Assembly (NCBI GenBank): GCA_035582835.1
Contig: JAYKAV010003152.1
Span: 344,177 to 408,176, forward strand
DNA from: Phoebastria nigripes
Lineage: Eukaryota > Chordata > Aves > Procellariiformes > Diomedeidae
Length of the DNA: 64,000 nt
Reading direction: 5' to 3'
Part shown: piece by piece, positions 1 through 12,210 of the stretch
Position numbering within the stretch: position 1 is the first letter of the stretch
Layout of the letters: the number at the start of each line of letters is the position of its first letter
Notes under the pieces: model-generated
What the model saw: the letters and a program-made list of their open reading frames with translations, nothing else
What the model was told of the DNA's origin: nothing
The model's database searches: none
Made by a program: the position numbers and the translations under genes

Positions 1-1574
1 ACATGGAAAACAGGAGGGAGTGAGAAGGGGCAGGGAGGGAAGGGAGAAAAGTCTACCAAAATGGAACTGTATTTTCTTTACTGATTAGTGGTCTGCTTTT
101 CATCTACTTAAATTATTCTCATCTCATTTGAGGTTATAGAGTATGATCTACCACAGCTATGAAATTGAGATGATGTAAAACCCCAATGGGAAAGGCACTT
201 TTGGTATGAAAGTTTTCCAACAAATAAACTTGGAAAAGTAACTGAACCACATTGTTCTTCCCATACTTTATGCTTGGAGGAAAAAATCAGACCCAAAATC
301 AGTCAAAGTGTAATAGTTCATGAAAATGAACTATGAATTTCAAGGGAAAAAGTTTCTATTTGCCATTACATGAAAACCAGAATGGTTTGGATCTAAAAAG
401 CATTGAGTAGTTCTTCCAAGTAGTGCAGGCTAATTGACAATTCTTATATTTGGACTTTGACTGCAGTAAAGCATTATCTGTGATTTTTGGCAAGATTTTT
501 ATATTTTAATTTTTTTTTGTTATGATGCAATCATTCTTCAAAATGCCAGCACAAACCTAGTTTCCTGCAGAAGACAATAGGACAAGAGTAGTTACTTAAA
601 TTAGGAATGTGTTAAACCTAATTAATCTCTCTTTGTTGACTACTCTAGGGAAGTGGAATTAACACCAGGGGCCACAGCCCATAGCGGATCAGCTTAGACT
701 TCTGAATTATTCTTTGCGTAGTATTAATGTCACTCATTTAGTTTTAATTTCCATACAATGAAGATACTGACAACATTTACATACTTGTATTAAAATTAAT
801 CTGTACAGAGATAGATTTGGATTTTATTTTTAAAGTGATCAAAATACACTTATGTCTCACCTTAAGAGTGAAAAATAACATGCTTACAGGTTTTAGGCTT
901 CTCAATTTCACTTGAAAATGGCTAATCATTAAAAAGAAGAAAAAAAGGGGGAGAGAAGTTTTCAAAGCAATTCAAACGATCTTGAGTTTCAGAAGGTGAT
1001 ACAAACCCTTCCTGCTCATTGTGTGATTTTGACCTTCTATTTATCTATCNCATTGTCCAACATTTGTTGCTAGCTTCCTCATTGAGAGGGAGCTCCAAGT
1101 TCCATTTTAACTCTTGATCTCCTTCTGACCTTGAGTATTGAACTGTATTATCTGTAAATGAAGAATGAGTTGAGAGGCTTGGGGGCAGGTTTCAGTTTTT
1201 CAAACTGAATTCAGGGAATTGAGCTAGAAGATTTTGGCACAGTTCCATCACAATGTGGAGTTTGAATTCAGAGCTGACAAAATACTGTGTTTTGGTGGTG
1301 GCATGATACTGGTGAAGTAAAAGCCATCGATATGCTTTTCTTAAAACAACCAAAAACCCCACTACCAAAACTTACAGTATTGCTAAATCTGACTCATTTG
1401 CTCAAGCTGTTTAGCTGAAACACAAGGTCTAACTTTTACCCAGGTTGTTAAAAGTTAATCTGCTGGGCTCAATCTGATGTGGCAAAGTATCTTTTCCTTA
1501 GAGAAGGCAACAGAGTGTCTTTTCCCAAAGTATGTTCTGCTCTTATGGCTGAATGAAACCTTCTGCTTTAACTT
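1..1574. other. Noncoding AT-rich stretch, nothing recognised
   Basis: No gene or recognisable repeat was found. The open frames are short, overlap on both strands and show no domain. One ambiguous base lies at 1050. A purine-rich patch occupies about the first 55 bases. It is most simply intergenic or intronic DNA. Confidence 0.6.
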
Positions 1575-1660
1575 GGTCAGCCCTGAATTGGTCAGGCAGT
1601 TGGACTAGATGATTGTTGTAGGTCCCTTCCAACTGAAATAGTCTATTCTATTCTATTCTA
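1575..1660 (+). mobile_element. CR1 LINE 3' tail fragment
   Basis: This is the extreme 3' end of a CR1 LINE, the main non-LTR retrotransposon of birds. The sequence reads through the typical CR1 untranslated tail (GGTCAGGCAGTTGGACTAGA, then GGTCCCTTCCAACTGAAATA) and ends in tandem CTATT units at about 1642-1660. No coding part remains, as is usual for CR1, which mostly inserts as short 5'-truncated copies. Its tail unit (pentamer CTATT) differs from the octamer tail of the copy at 18.3-20.1 kb, so it belongs to a different CR1 subfamily. The left boundary is approximate because the first 15 bases are diverged. Confidence 0.85.
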
Positions 1661-4600
1661 AAGGTGTTTGAATGGTGTAAGGAAGTCAGCTTTGGAGAAC
1701 ATGGATAGTTCTCAACTATGAATGGGAAGCAATAGCATTTTAACATGTTATAAACTGGTACAAATAGAAAAAAACGATCAGCATGCATCATTCCTTCCTT
1801 TTTGTTTTTCAGTCTTAGGCATTTTAATTCAGCCAGCTTTGTGACATGCTCACTTCTGTCAGGATTTATTATGTTTATGTTGTCTTAATGCCAACCTAGT
1901 GCAGATGAAAATACTGGAGATATTAATAAAAACATAATACTCAGCACAAAGGACATGTAAAATATTCGTGGTGGTCTGTATGTAGTTAGAGCTGAACGTA
2001 TCCAAAGGAGAAGGCAGGAGTTTGATATCTTCCACTGGGAGTGTGTTTCCTTTACACAGCAATAAATTTATTTATTATATTCATTAGATTAGTGGCTCTT
2101 GTACAGCTGCCATGGGATAAATGAACATTCACTTATGAGTTTTTTCCTCTTACTGGGAGGAAAATTGAGAGAATGTTAATTGTTGATAAGGTAATTTAGA
2201 CTGGAACTGCATTGTACAGCATTGGTATCTATTTACTGACATTTTAAAGATTTCTAATAAGAGGTTAATTTTGCTATTATTTTCCTCAGTATATCACATA
2301 AGGTAAGCATGCAGTAAATGTTACATCTGTTTCCATCATTAGCTAGGAGATTTGTTCTTTTATGAGTTGATGTTTTGCATGGGAGAGAGTGAGCAATTGC
2401 AAAATAAAAAGATTTTTTCCTTAGTTTGCAAATGTCTGAAGGCAGTTCTGATTAGTTCTGGATTCTTTTGAACCTCCATTATTTGAAACAGCTCAGACCT
2501 TTAATTCAACCATTTGTCAGACTCAATGGAACATCAAACAATTAAATGAAAATACATGAAAACCACATGTGTAAAAAAGCATCCACATGTGCAAAAAAAT
2601 CCTTTAATGGTGCTCATCATCTCTTCTGTAGACCCAAATGAAACTTCCAGGTTATATATATTTCCAGTGCAATATCATATTCATATTTGTGGTAACAAAG
2701 TGATAAACTAAAAATTTAATAAAGCAGTATATTGGACATTTAAAAATTCAGGTTTTATTGACTTCAGTTGTCTACTTCCTCTTTTTCCCCATCTGAACTT
2801 TGAAAAGGACACTTTCGACCTTTTATTTGTGCCCATTCAACACTTTTCTGTAAATTAGTTGCATATGTACATTTCTGCATGCTTTCTGCATGTAGATGAT
2901 GGCATGTAAATGAAGGAGAGTTCTTTTGTGTTTTCATGAGGATGGGATTTTAGAAATGCAGCCTCAGTGCAGGAAATGCATTTGACTGCAAGCTGCTTGA
3001 TTTGTTTATATGCACCTTGGAGGTAATGCTTTTAAAATCTGGTATTGATTCTGTATGGAAAAATCATGCAAAATATATTGATAACTCGTTCCTCCCAAAT
3101 TATTATGGAGGGGCTTGCTTATTTGTATTATTCAGTCTTCTCTAAAGTGGATCATCTATTGTGCAGATAGGTGATCAAGTAAGGGGGAATCTTTGTATCA
3201 TTTGCAAAGTTAGAACCTGCATTCTGAAAATTCCTTGCCTTGTTCCTTTTCTTTCCCCCCTACAGCGCATTAAAAATATCCCGGGTTTTATCATCTAACT
3301 GAAATTTACAACTATAATCCTCTTGGAATCTGTGACTTGGACTCCCTTCTCGGGGGTGTGGAAGTGCTACAGTTGTTGTGTTGTGGTGGTGGTCTCTCCC
3401 CCTGCCCTTCCCCTCCCCAGTGTTTGGAGAGCAGAGAATGCAGAGAACTGTAAGGCTTACTGTGATTTTGAAAATTTCAAACTCTATTGAAGTTCCTGTG
3501 GAAATACATTATATCATTATTAGACTGTTTGCTATTATAAGATTGTTTTCCACCTCAGTCCACTCAAAATAAGGCACATAAAAAGAATNTTTTAACCACA
3601 AAATCATGTGGTCAGGTATTAGGAAACATTAGTCTGAGGGTCATGTAAATATACATTCTTAAGCTGGTTCAACCTTTTTGTGCTTTATAACAAAATTCTT
3701 TCACATTCATCTGAACAAGTGCCCTAGCACTGAAACATTTCAAGAGTAGCTGTTAAAATCTAACAAAATATGCAAGTGAAAACAAAATGTGTTAATGGAG
3801 ATCATAGAATAGAGAAGCCAAGTAGAGTTGTTTGAATGAAATTCATTCGTAGATGTAAAAGGTGTCATGGATGCACACTACAGGTCTTTGTGTGTTTAAA
3901 TCAATGCAAGTTAGCATGCTGTATTGCATTCACTGATGGCAACGGAAAGTTATTGTTTTCTGGATGTATCTGATTTGTGTGAATCTGATTGCCAGAGAGC
4001 AGGAGAATCCTTGTGAATTTGTGATGAAAGAAATAGGTATTTCGGACTGAAACTGGATGTCTGTTGTGTGTTAAAAAGAATGTAAAATATTAATGTATAC
4101 ACAAAACTTCAAAACACAGAAAGAAAATAACAATTGAAGAAATAACTACAGCATTTTATAGCAATTTATTACATTGTTTGATCATGCATAATTTTAACAG
4201 GATTATTTTTTTTGCCAAGTCCAGACTATATTTAGCATTAATAATTTGGAAATAATTTGGTTTGCAGTATGTTTTGTGTCTTACATGAAACTGGAGATTT
4301 AGTCAGTGTTTAAAGTTGAATTTACTGTTTTTTTCAGAGGAACTAGATGCATTTTGCCATTAGGAAAAAAAAAGAGAAATTAAAAAAAAAGATCAAACCA
4401 TCTTACTTATTTTTTTAAAAAAGATTAAACAAAGACCTTTTACTTCTTTTGCAGCTGCTAATTCATCACACCTTATCTTTGCACACAAGCCTTGGCCATA
4501 AAAATAGTCATTTTCTTTATCCATCATGTCATATTTTAGGACAGGCTAAACATAACACAATGCAAGGCAGGATATTGCCACAGTGAAAACATCTTGCATT

Positions 4601-7600
4601 TCCAACATTTGGAATATATTAACCTTGCAGTCTCCTTTCCTTGCAAAGGTGTCGTGTTGGTTTCCCTAACCTCAGAGCTGTGTTAGAAGAACTGCACCCA
4701 AGCTTGGTTACCAGAATAATATAAATACTACTTTATGCTCTTGGAATTTCTTATTGCAATTGCTGTAACTTCGTACATCTTCTGTTTTTTTCACAATACT
4801 GAGTACTGATTGGCTTTGTTCTAGAAAAGTCATTGTGTTCCACTCTGAAATCTTTGTTGTTATGCTATATACATAAAGCTGGCTTTAATTATTTAAAAAA
4901 GAATGTGTGCATGACAGTGGAAACTTTTCAACAGCAATATGGAAATGTCCTGAGACTAAGTGCATTATTATAAAACAACCTTGGAGCAGAAATGTTTTGT
5001 AGAAAGAAAGAAAAATTGCAGAGACAGAAGACCTCTTACTTCTTAGCTGCATTCTGAAACTCATACTGAGGCAGTGCTTGTTGGGAGAGTTTGTATCTGT
5101 TAGAGGTGGAGACCACGTTCTTAAGCACTTGGTCTTTATCTCAGCTTTGCGTTTTGCTGACAGTTGCCTCACAGAAGTCACTTACTGAGTGCTGTCTGTT
5201 AGCTGTCTGCTGCACACATCTGAAAGGCAACCAGGGCTTTCTTGCAGCTTAATTAGACTGAATGGAGCTTTGCCCTTTTTATGATTTCATCCCTGAATCT
5301 CAAAGGATATTAAGGCTCCTCTGTGTGTCCACTTAGAAAAGAATTTCCACATGTGTTAACTTTACACAATGATGTAGGTGAAAAATACTTAGGTGAATTT
5401 GAATATTTTGTTCCAGTGCATCACTAATATGGGGTAAATTTATGTCTTCTCTGTGAATTCTCTTTGCAAGTAGGTTTGCGATGATAATCACATCATGCAT
5501 CCAGGAGGAGGTGCTGAGTACCCCAAAAGCTGATCTAGCAATGTCTTTAACTCATGACCTCTGAACAAAAAGATACAACTTGAGAAATATAGAAGTAAAC
5601 CATAGCAGTGAAGAACTGTAGAGCCAGCAGAGCTTGTCTAATACTTTAGCAATAGTTAAGTGCTGCAGGAATTTGTTCAGCAAAAATCTTGAGCAGAAAT
5701 AGACAATGTTGTTAGAAATATTCTGTAGGATACCAGTCTAGGAAACTATGTTAAAAATTAAGAGCTGTGCACAGCAAACCTTTTGTCTCCATTTTGCTTG
5801 CTAATGTGTAAATTGTTGTAGAAGTAGCCCTCTCCATAGCAAGACATTTAGTAAACGATGTTGTGATCTACTCTTCCTTCCTGCTTGAAGATCTGGAGGT
5901 GAGACTAGAGCTTGATTATGATCTGGAAGATAAACTAAGCACTCTTTGCTGAATTTTGGGTCATATATCCTTTTATTGAAGGTTTGATTTATCAGCTCTG
6001 NGTTTTTGTTTTTCTATTGGTAATGGGTTCTTTTGTGGGGAACTAGAAAAGGAGAGAAGAAATCCCATCCTCTAAACCTCTATAAAGCATATACTCTCAA
6101 ATTATATTGTATTGTAGTTATGCTTCACAGACCACACACATCAAAGGACTTTCTATTGTAGCCACTGCAGCTTACCTTGTAGCTCCTCATTTCATGCCAA
6201 TCTTTTACAGTCAGGCCTAACTTATTTACACTGTATTTAATGACATGTAATACTTCATTTCTGAATAGATGCAAACAGGCAGCAAATTGGAAATACAAGC
6301 TAAAGAGATATAGGTGAGTGTTATCATATAAACAGAATTTGGTTTTCTGAAATTACAATTATGACACCCCTGGATGATCTCTGATCCTGCCGTATTATGA
6401 TATGACAGATGTATATTGCTGTGATTTCTCTAGTGATGCTCACTGTTGCTTCCTTGTCAGCTTTTATAGCAAAGCAACTGGACAGACTAAATTGAAATGA
6501 TTTATCCTCTATGAATGTCATAGTCAAAGCAGACTGTCACAGTAACATTTAGGCTTTCTCCTGCAATGAAGTTAGCATGCACAACAGGCTTTTTCTGCTT
6601 GGAACCACATCATGTTTCATGGTGTCACTGTTACTATTATGTTTTACAGAGTGACTTGCATGAGGCCACTCCTTCTGCCCTGCGCTCTTCCTTCTGCCTC
6701 CTCCTTTCTTCGGTTAATCAAGGACAAATGTTACTCCATAAAGTCTCAACCCTTTCTTGCCAAAAGGATCTTTTTCAAGAGTCAAGTAAATGCTTTAAGT
6801 GAACCGATTCTATCTTTCTTTGTCCCTAAAATGGTTTATCTGGGGAAGAAAAGACTGTTCTCTGTGTTCCCTGAAAGTGGTCATAGGGCAGAAAGGTATG
6901 GCTGGCAAATGGAGAGGAATGTGCAGAATTCGAGAACAAACTGTTTCACCTCACTCTTTTAGTTTTGAATTCTACCCATGTTTACAGTCCTTTTTTTCTG
7001 GAGTTTGGGGGATTTAGTTTCTTAAATTAATTCATATGCTTATCACATGTGTTATCTGGAAGTAACTCTCTGTGATGACTTCTAACTGCAGCAGTGATAT
7101 AAAAATATCCCTTTCTTGCTGCTAGAAAAATGGACTAATTCAGGAATGTTTGAATTATTTATGTCGTAAGTTTAGGACACTATGTCAGAAGGTGAGAAAA
7201 AGCTTCCAATAACCCCTCTGAGGTCAGTATTTCACCTGTTTGTTCTTTAACAAAGAAATATTTTTAAAAGAGTGCATTTTAAAGGAAGATACTAAAAAAG
7301 AAAATAAATACATTACCAGGTTGAGACCAAACAGGGAGATGTGAGGTAGGCACAAAATATACCTGTAGTGACTTTGTTAAATGTGCTTGCTCGGTAACGT
7401 ACCTGAAAGTAATGATTTCTTCCACATCATCAGTGCAAATAGCAATCAAACGCAATAGCATAATGCAACTCCATGGTATTTTGTGACAATTCTAGCTGCC
7501 TGACACCATCTCAGTAAATGACATACCCACTGACAGATAGTGTATGAATGGCTCCTTATCTCTTAATGAATTCGTCTGAATCATTGAGTTATGGCATACA

Positions 7601-10099
7601 CATACCCATCTCCTTTTGGTTGTACTGTAGATGGTTGCCTAATGGGAAGAACATTTGTTACTGTGAATCTAAGGCAGAGGAAGGTGCTGCCTGAAAGCCT
7701 GAGAAAAGTACTGAAGAGCTGCAAGGGGTGCATTTCAGATGCAGCTCCCCCATTCCGTAGTGCTTCACTGCGGTTATCTCAGTCCAGACCCTGCTGGGGA
7801 TGCTGCTTTTCAGGGGTCCCAGCTTTAGTGACTACCAAACCTTTTTATGATGAATAGGAGAGATGGGGTTTGCCATATCTAAACTCGGGGCATTTAGGAG
7901 TTAGGCACGTCAGTGCTCAGCACTGCGTAGTACTACTTCTTCTGTGGGTTGCAGCCTGGAGCATTACCGAAACAGAATATATGTACAATTACCTTTTGAG
8001 ATGAGGTGGTTAAGTGGTAAAAAGAAATAGTTTGATCATGATAAACATAATATTGCAGCACAAACCACCTCTGTTTCTGAACCCGTTTAAATCAGTCAAG
8101 ATGCTTCTGTGCTTTAATGTTCTTGAAAGATGATGGCCCTGTTTAGTTTAATTTGTTTTCCATTCAGCAGCATACTTCTGCTTGTAGACAGAAGATATTT
8201 TGCTCTCTATTTATGCTTTCATTTTTAATAGCATCCATTTACCAATTTCAAACAGGTTTACCTAGAATTGTGCCCAGAGGGAAAAAAACCCAGCTAATTG
8301 CTACTAGCATTTGCAATGCCTGATTAACTTATAATGATATATTAGTAAGGCCGTCATTTAATATTAGGATTGACATAAAGAAAGAGAGCGAGTGACGTAA
8401 TTTTAATAAAAGCCTGATTATTTGGAAATGGAATGGGAAGCCACTGTGAGTAGTATTTCTTCATTGTATTCTTCTGCAAGAAGAGACTAAATTCTACTTG
8501 CTTTTCTACTGTGTAGTTTCATTCGTCTCTCAACTAAACTGTATGGTTTCTGTACAAATGGCTTGTAAATTTGGTTTGGTACAGGAAATGGAATGACAAT
8601 ATGTCGTGGTGCCTAAGTAATTTTTTTTGCATGTTTATATTCATATAACATAATTATTCAGCTATAAATATTTAGTGGGAGTACTATGTTTATGTACTAG
8701 TAGCATAATGGAATCATTAAATATTTTAACTGAACTCAAACTTACCAAGTTGAAATTACTGAGAAGGACAAAGGAGAAAAGTCTAGTAACTATATGTAAT
8801 GCACAGCAACATATTTAAAGCAAAAGCTGTGCATTTGGTGAGATATTTGCAATTTAGTAGTTTATTTATTTGCAATGTTATTCTACAACACTTGTAGTGT
8901 GTATGTGGCTTGCAACAGAGATAAAAGACAATACCTTTTCCTTACAAAGTGGAAAATTTTGTGAATCATGAAGTAATAAAAGCAAGTTGTAGCAATGAGA
9001 AATACTTTTAAAGAATCAATTCAAATTTTTGGTCTATTTGGGAATAAAAGCTCCTCTAAAACAACATCCGTCACCCACTGAGGGTTATATGTACTATATG
9101 GGTACTGTGATAACTAATTAATTTTTTTTTTCTTAGATTTAGTGAGATGATAGTTCAAATTGGAAGAAGACAGGCTGGTAAATGCTCATGCACTGTAGGC
9201 TAGTATAAATCATTAAGTAGTCTGATAAAGAATATTTTGTATGAGTTTTCTTACCAAGTAACATTCTGAAGACTTGCAGGTAATATTTTTCCTAAATTAT
9301 GTAAAGCCTCACACTGTGCCTAGTCAAAGTAACTTTCCTAGAAATAATTACTTATACTGTATGAAAATAAATCAGGACTGCATTTTCAGCCAGCATCAGT
9401 CACAATGAATTTTGCACCTGGAAAAAGAACTTGCACACAAATAAACAGTTACTCAAAAAAAAAAATCTTCTTGGTTAACTGACTGAACTCTCCACAAACC
9501 ATCTCTGCATTCCAAGAAAGGAAAATTTTTGCTGTGAAATTTTGGTAGGTGCAGTTCTATACGCCAGGGCTGTGAATATGTATTCCTTATTGATATAAAT
9601 GAGAGTGGCTTATCTAAAGTCAGTATAGCTATGTTCATTTATGTTCTAATGTCAAAGCTGTGATTTTTAATTGTACCTTTGCTTTAACTTCACTTGCAAG
9701 AATTAAAAAACATTTTCTTGAAACTATTATGGCTGAAATTAGATAAATTCTCTTTGCAGTGGTTTCTTACATTGAATGGTGTGTAACCTCTATAGAAGAA
9801 AGCATTCTGCTGAACATGAATAAAATGAGCATGTTTTTTAATGTAATTTCTGTTGTGTTTTCTAATAAGTTAAGACTAANAGTTAAAATTAAAAGTGTTT
9901 GCTAGAATCAGTTTCTAGAACTTCATTTTTCAGAAGATAAGAAAGAAATCTCTCAGTTTTGGAGTTCCAGGTCTGAAGCATCCACTCATGTTAGCAGGTG
10001 TGTTTCTTATGACTCTTCTTACTGAATTTCAAAGCTTAGTCACTCAATATCAAGTGTCCAATTAGAGTTGTAGTGCTGTAGCACTTTTTGCCTGCCATT
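1661..10099. other. Noncoding AT-rich stretch with small repeats
   Basis: No gene recognised. Contents worth noting: an imperfect direct repeat (2562-2579 and 2583-2600, each beginning CCACATGTG), an A-rich patch around 4361-4430, and single N bases at 3589, 6001 and 9880. A block at about 8220-8480 looks like a conserved noncoding element. Open frames of up to 116 codons around 6.6-7.0 kb overlap in several frames and resemble no family I know. Confidence 0.5.
8220..8480. other. Possible conserved noncoding element (speculative)
   Basis: A roughly 260-base patch with balanced composition, no homopolymers and no repeat signature. It contains many short motifs of the homeodomain type (GATTAA, TAATGA, TTAATA) and a TGACGTAA site of the CREB/ATF type near 8392. 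This is the look of many vertebrate noncoding elements. The judgement is by eye only, and an ordinary neutral sequence could look the same. Confidence 0.2.
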
Positions 10100-10275
10100 T
10101 TTGAAATATTTTACAAATACAGTTAATCATCATTGCTCCGTTTTATTGATAGTGGTGCAGAGACAGATTAGTTATGTCTCCAAGCTCATGTGTCAGTAGC
10201 AAAACCTGGAAGAAAGCTCAAGTTTCTCATATCTCCATTCTGTCTACTGACCATAAGGCAAATGCTCTCCCTTCA
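10100..10275 (-). mobile_element. MIR-like SINE relic
   Basis: Read on the plus strand this follows the reverse complement of the mammalian-wide interspersed repeat: a TTTTACAAATACAGTTAATC block, then CCGTTTTATTGATAG, then GTGCAGAGACAGATTAGT, the region matching the CTCATGTGTCAGTAGCAAAA stretch, and a final part toward the tRNA-derived 5' end (AATGCTCTCC). The order and spacing of these blocks match the family although identity is low, as expected for an element active in early amniotes. MIR is non-autonomous and encodes no protein. Boundaries are approximate, and a related CORE-SINE is the alternative. Confidence 0.6.
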
Positions 10276-11514
10276 ATAGTTAATATAGTATGATCTATGT
10301 GTATTAAATATTGAATGGATACCTGTAACATGACTTAGATATTTTAATCTATCTAAGCCTGGATCATAGTTCTTGTGTGTCTATCAATACTGAATGCTGA
10401 GTTTCTTCTTTACTCTCTTCTTATGGGAAAGGGCTACCAAATAGAGCAGCTAAGGAAGATGCTAATTTGTGTAGAAAATAATGGAGGATTTGATTTATGT
10501 GGGAGCATATATGAATATGGACAAGGGGAGTACTCATACAAGTTCTTATTGCTTTTCTTTGACTATACCTCTTGAGCAATTTTATGGGCCTGTAACTGTA
10601 TTTTCGTAATTCTCTTATGGACAAAAAATCATTCCTTAATAAATGAATAATATTATTAATGTTTACTTAGTTAAAAAAGGGATCAGATAGTTCCAGAGCC
10701 ATGGTAGTTATGCTGATGATTAAAAAAAACCCAACGTAAACATATCTTTTACTTCAGCATCATTATCCAGCTCACTTAACTGAAAAGTGTGTACCCTGAA
10801 GCTCAGTACGAGTCATAACAATTTTACTTGCTTTTGTACAGAGGAAATACTTTCATTTCGATTACTTTTGTTAAAATCCCTTCTTGAGGAAAGATCAACA
10901 TTAAAAGCTTTCCCTCCCCATCCTGCCTTCCGTGTCCCATTAATATATTGTACTTGCTGTATTTTCTCTCCAGGTGTTGGTGGCAAGCATTTCTCTCGGA
11001 TGACTCTGAACATACTTTCTTATTTTTGCTGCTGGTGAAATACAGTTGGCCCAGAATAACCATCTATCCAAAGACTGATGGCGTTACCTTTGTAACTTCC
11101 AGAAGATCAGACTTTGAACCTGACTTCATGCATTGTTCCCTTTTTGGAAAGTAGTGTACCTACGCTTCATTGCAGTAGGCCAGCTATCCCATGTCTCTTC
11201 TGTAAGGCTTCTCTACAACTATACCATTGTTCTGAGTTGACAAAGCTGTATCTGAAACCTTGTTGTAAGTGTATAATATTGTTCTTGTGAATATATAATA
11301 TAAGGATGGCCTCATGCTAGGCTGCACATTTTAAATCATAGAAGAATATCAGCAACACCTGTATATTTTCACATGTTTTGTAGTAGGAAGTGGCAGTCAC
11401 ACGGTGAAGCCTTTTTCTGCCACTACCCCTAGGTTCTCGAGTGTTTTATTGAAGTCAAGTTACTTGTGATTTCTCAAAACATGCTCTTCAGAGAGAGCTC
11501 TTCAGAAGCAGTAC
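10276..11514. other. Noncoding stretch, nothing recognised
   Basis: No gene or repeat recognised. Overlapping open frames of 60-83 codons occur on both strands around 10.8-11.15 kb without any familiar domain, and none is supported by context. Confidence 0.5.
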
Positions 11515-11570
11515 TCCTTTCCTCCCTTTCCTCCCTTCCTCCCTTTCCTGCCACCCTCCTGCCCTTGCTC
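11515..11570 (+). repeat. Polypyrimidine (CCTTTCCTCCC-like) tract
   Basis: A run of C and T built from imperfect repeats of CCTTTCCTCCC, with only a few purines towards its right end. It lies about 45 bases upstream of a full-length solo LTR. Such mirror-like polypurine/polypyrimidine tracts can adopt triplex (H-DNA) structures in principle; nothing in the sequence shows that this one does. Confidence 0.85.
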
Positions 11571-11615
11571 CCAAAGTGGCACTGGAGCACCTCCTGAACT
11601 CCTGTGCTGTCCTGC

Positions 11616-12210
11616 TGTGCTGGTTTTGGCTGGGATAGAGTTAGTTCTCTTCATAGTAGCTAGTATGGTGCTGCGTTTTGGATTTGTGCTGAAAACAGTG
11701 TTGATAACACAGGGATGTTTCCGTTACTGCTGAGCAGTGCTTACACAGAGTCAAGGCCTTTTCTGCTCCTCACCCCACCCCACCAGCGAGTAAGCTGGGG
11801 GTGCACAAGAAGCTGGGAGGGGACACAGCTGGGACAGCTGACCCCAACTGACCAAAGGGATATTCCATACCATATGACGTCATGCTCAGCATATAAAGCT
11901 GGGGGAAGAAGAAGGAAGTGGGGGACGTTTGGAGTGATGGCGTTTGTCTTCCCAAGTCACCGTTACACGTGATGGAGCCCTGCTTTCCTGGAGATGGCTG
12001 AACACCTGCCTGCCGATGGGAAGCAGTGAATGAATTGCTTGTTTTGCTTTGCTTGCGTGCGTGGCTTTTGCTTTACCTGTTAAACGGTCTTTATCTCAAC
12101 CCACGAGTTTTCTCACTTTTACTCTTCCAATTCTCTCCCCCCTCCCACCGGGGGGGAGTGAGTGAGCAGCTGTGTGGGGCTTGGTTGCTGGCTGGGGTTA
12201 AACCACAACA
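11616..12210 (+). mobile_element. Solo LTR, avian ERVL-like family, copy 1
   Basis: A 595 bp long terminal repeat, left when an endogenous retrovirus recombined between its two LTRs. It starts TGTGCTGGTTTTGGCTGGGA and ends GGGTTAAACCACAACA, giving the usual TG...CA ends. It aligns along its whole length with the LTR at 53549-54119, but is clearly more diverged from it than the fragment at 29570 is. Promoter features are a CREB/ATF palindrome TGACGTCA at 11875-11882 and a TATA box (ATATAAAG) at 11891. The polyadenylation signal position reads GTTAAA instead of the ATTAAA seen in the other copy. The flanking five bases (CCTGC and TTGTT) do not match, so the target duplication has decayed or the ends are slightly off. 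An open frame at 11715-11972 is shared with the other copy only because both are LTR sequence; I do not call it a gene. The class III (ERVL) assignment is from family knowledge and not proven here. Confidence 0.85.
11875..11898 (+). promoter_or_regulatory. LTR core promoter: CRE palindrome and TATA box
   Basis: A perfect CREB/ATF site TGACGTCA (11875-11882) sits 9 bases upstream of the TATA box (ATATAAAG, from 11891) within the U3 part of the solo LTR. In the sister LTR the same site reads TGACATCA, the expected CpG decay product. Transcription would run rightwards into 12.0 kb. Activity is inferred only from the motifs. Confidence 0.5.

Noticed and set aside
7205..7245. CAATAACCCCTCTGAGGTCA, similar to another MIR segment.
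   Set aside because: Only about 30 bases match and the next expected block is absent.
11715..11972. An open frame whose translation is shared with the one at 53713-53910.
   Set aside because: The similarity is explained fully by both lying in the same LTR family, across its promoter region.
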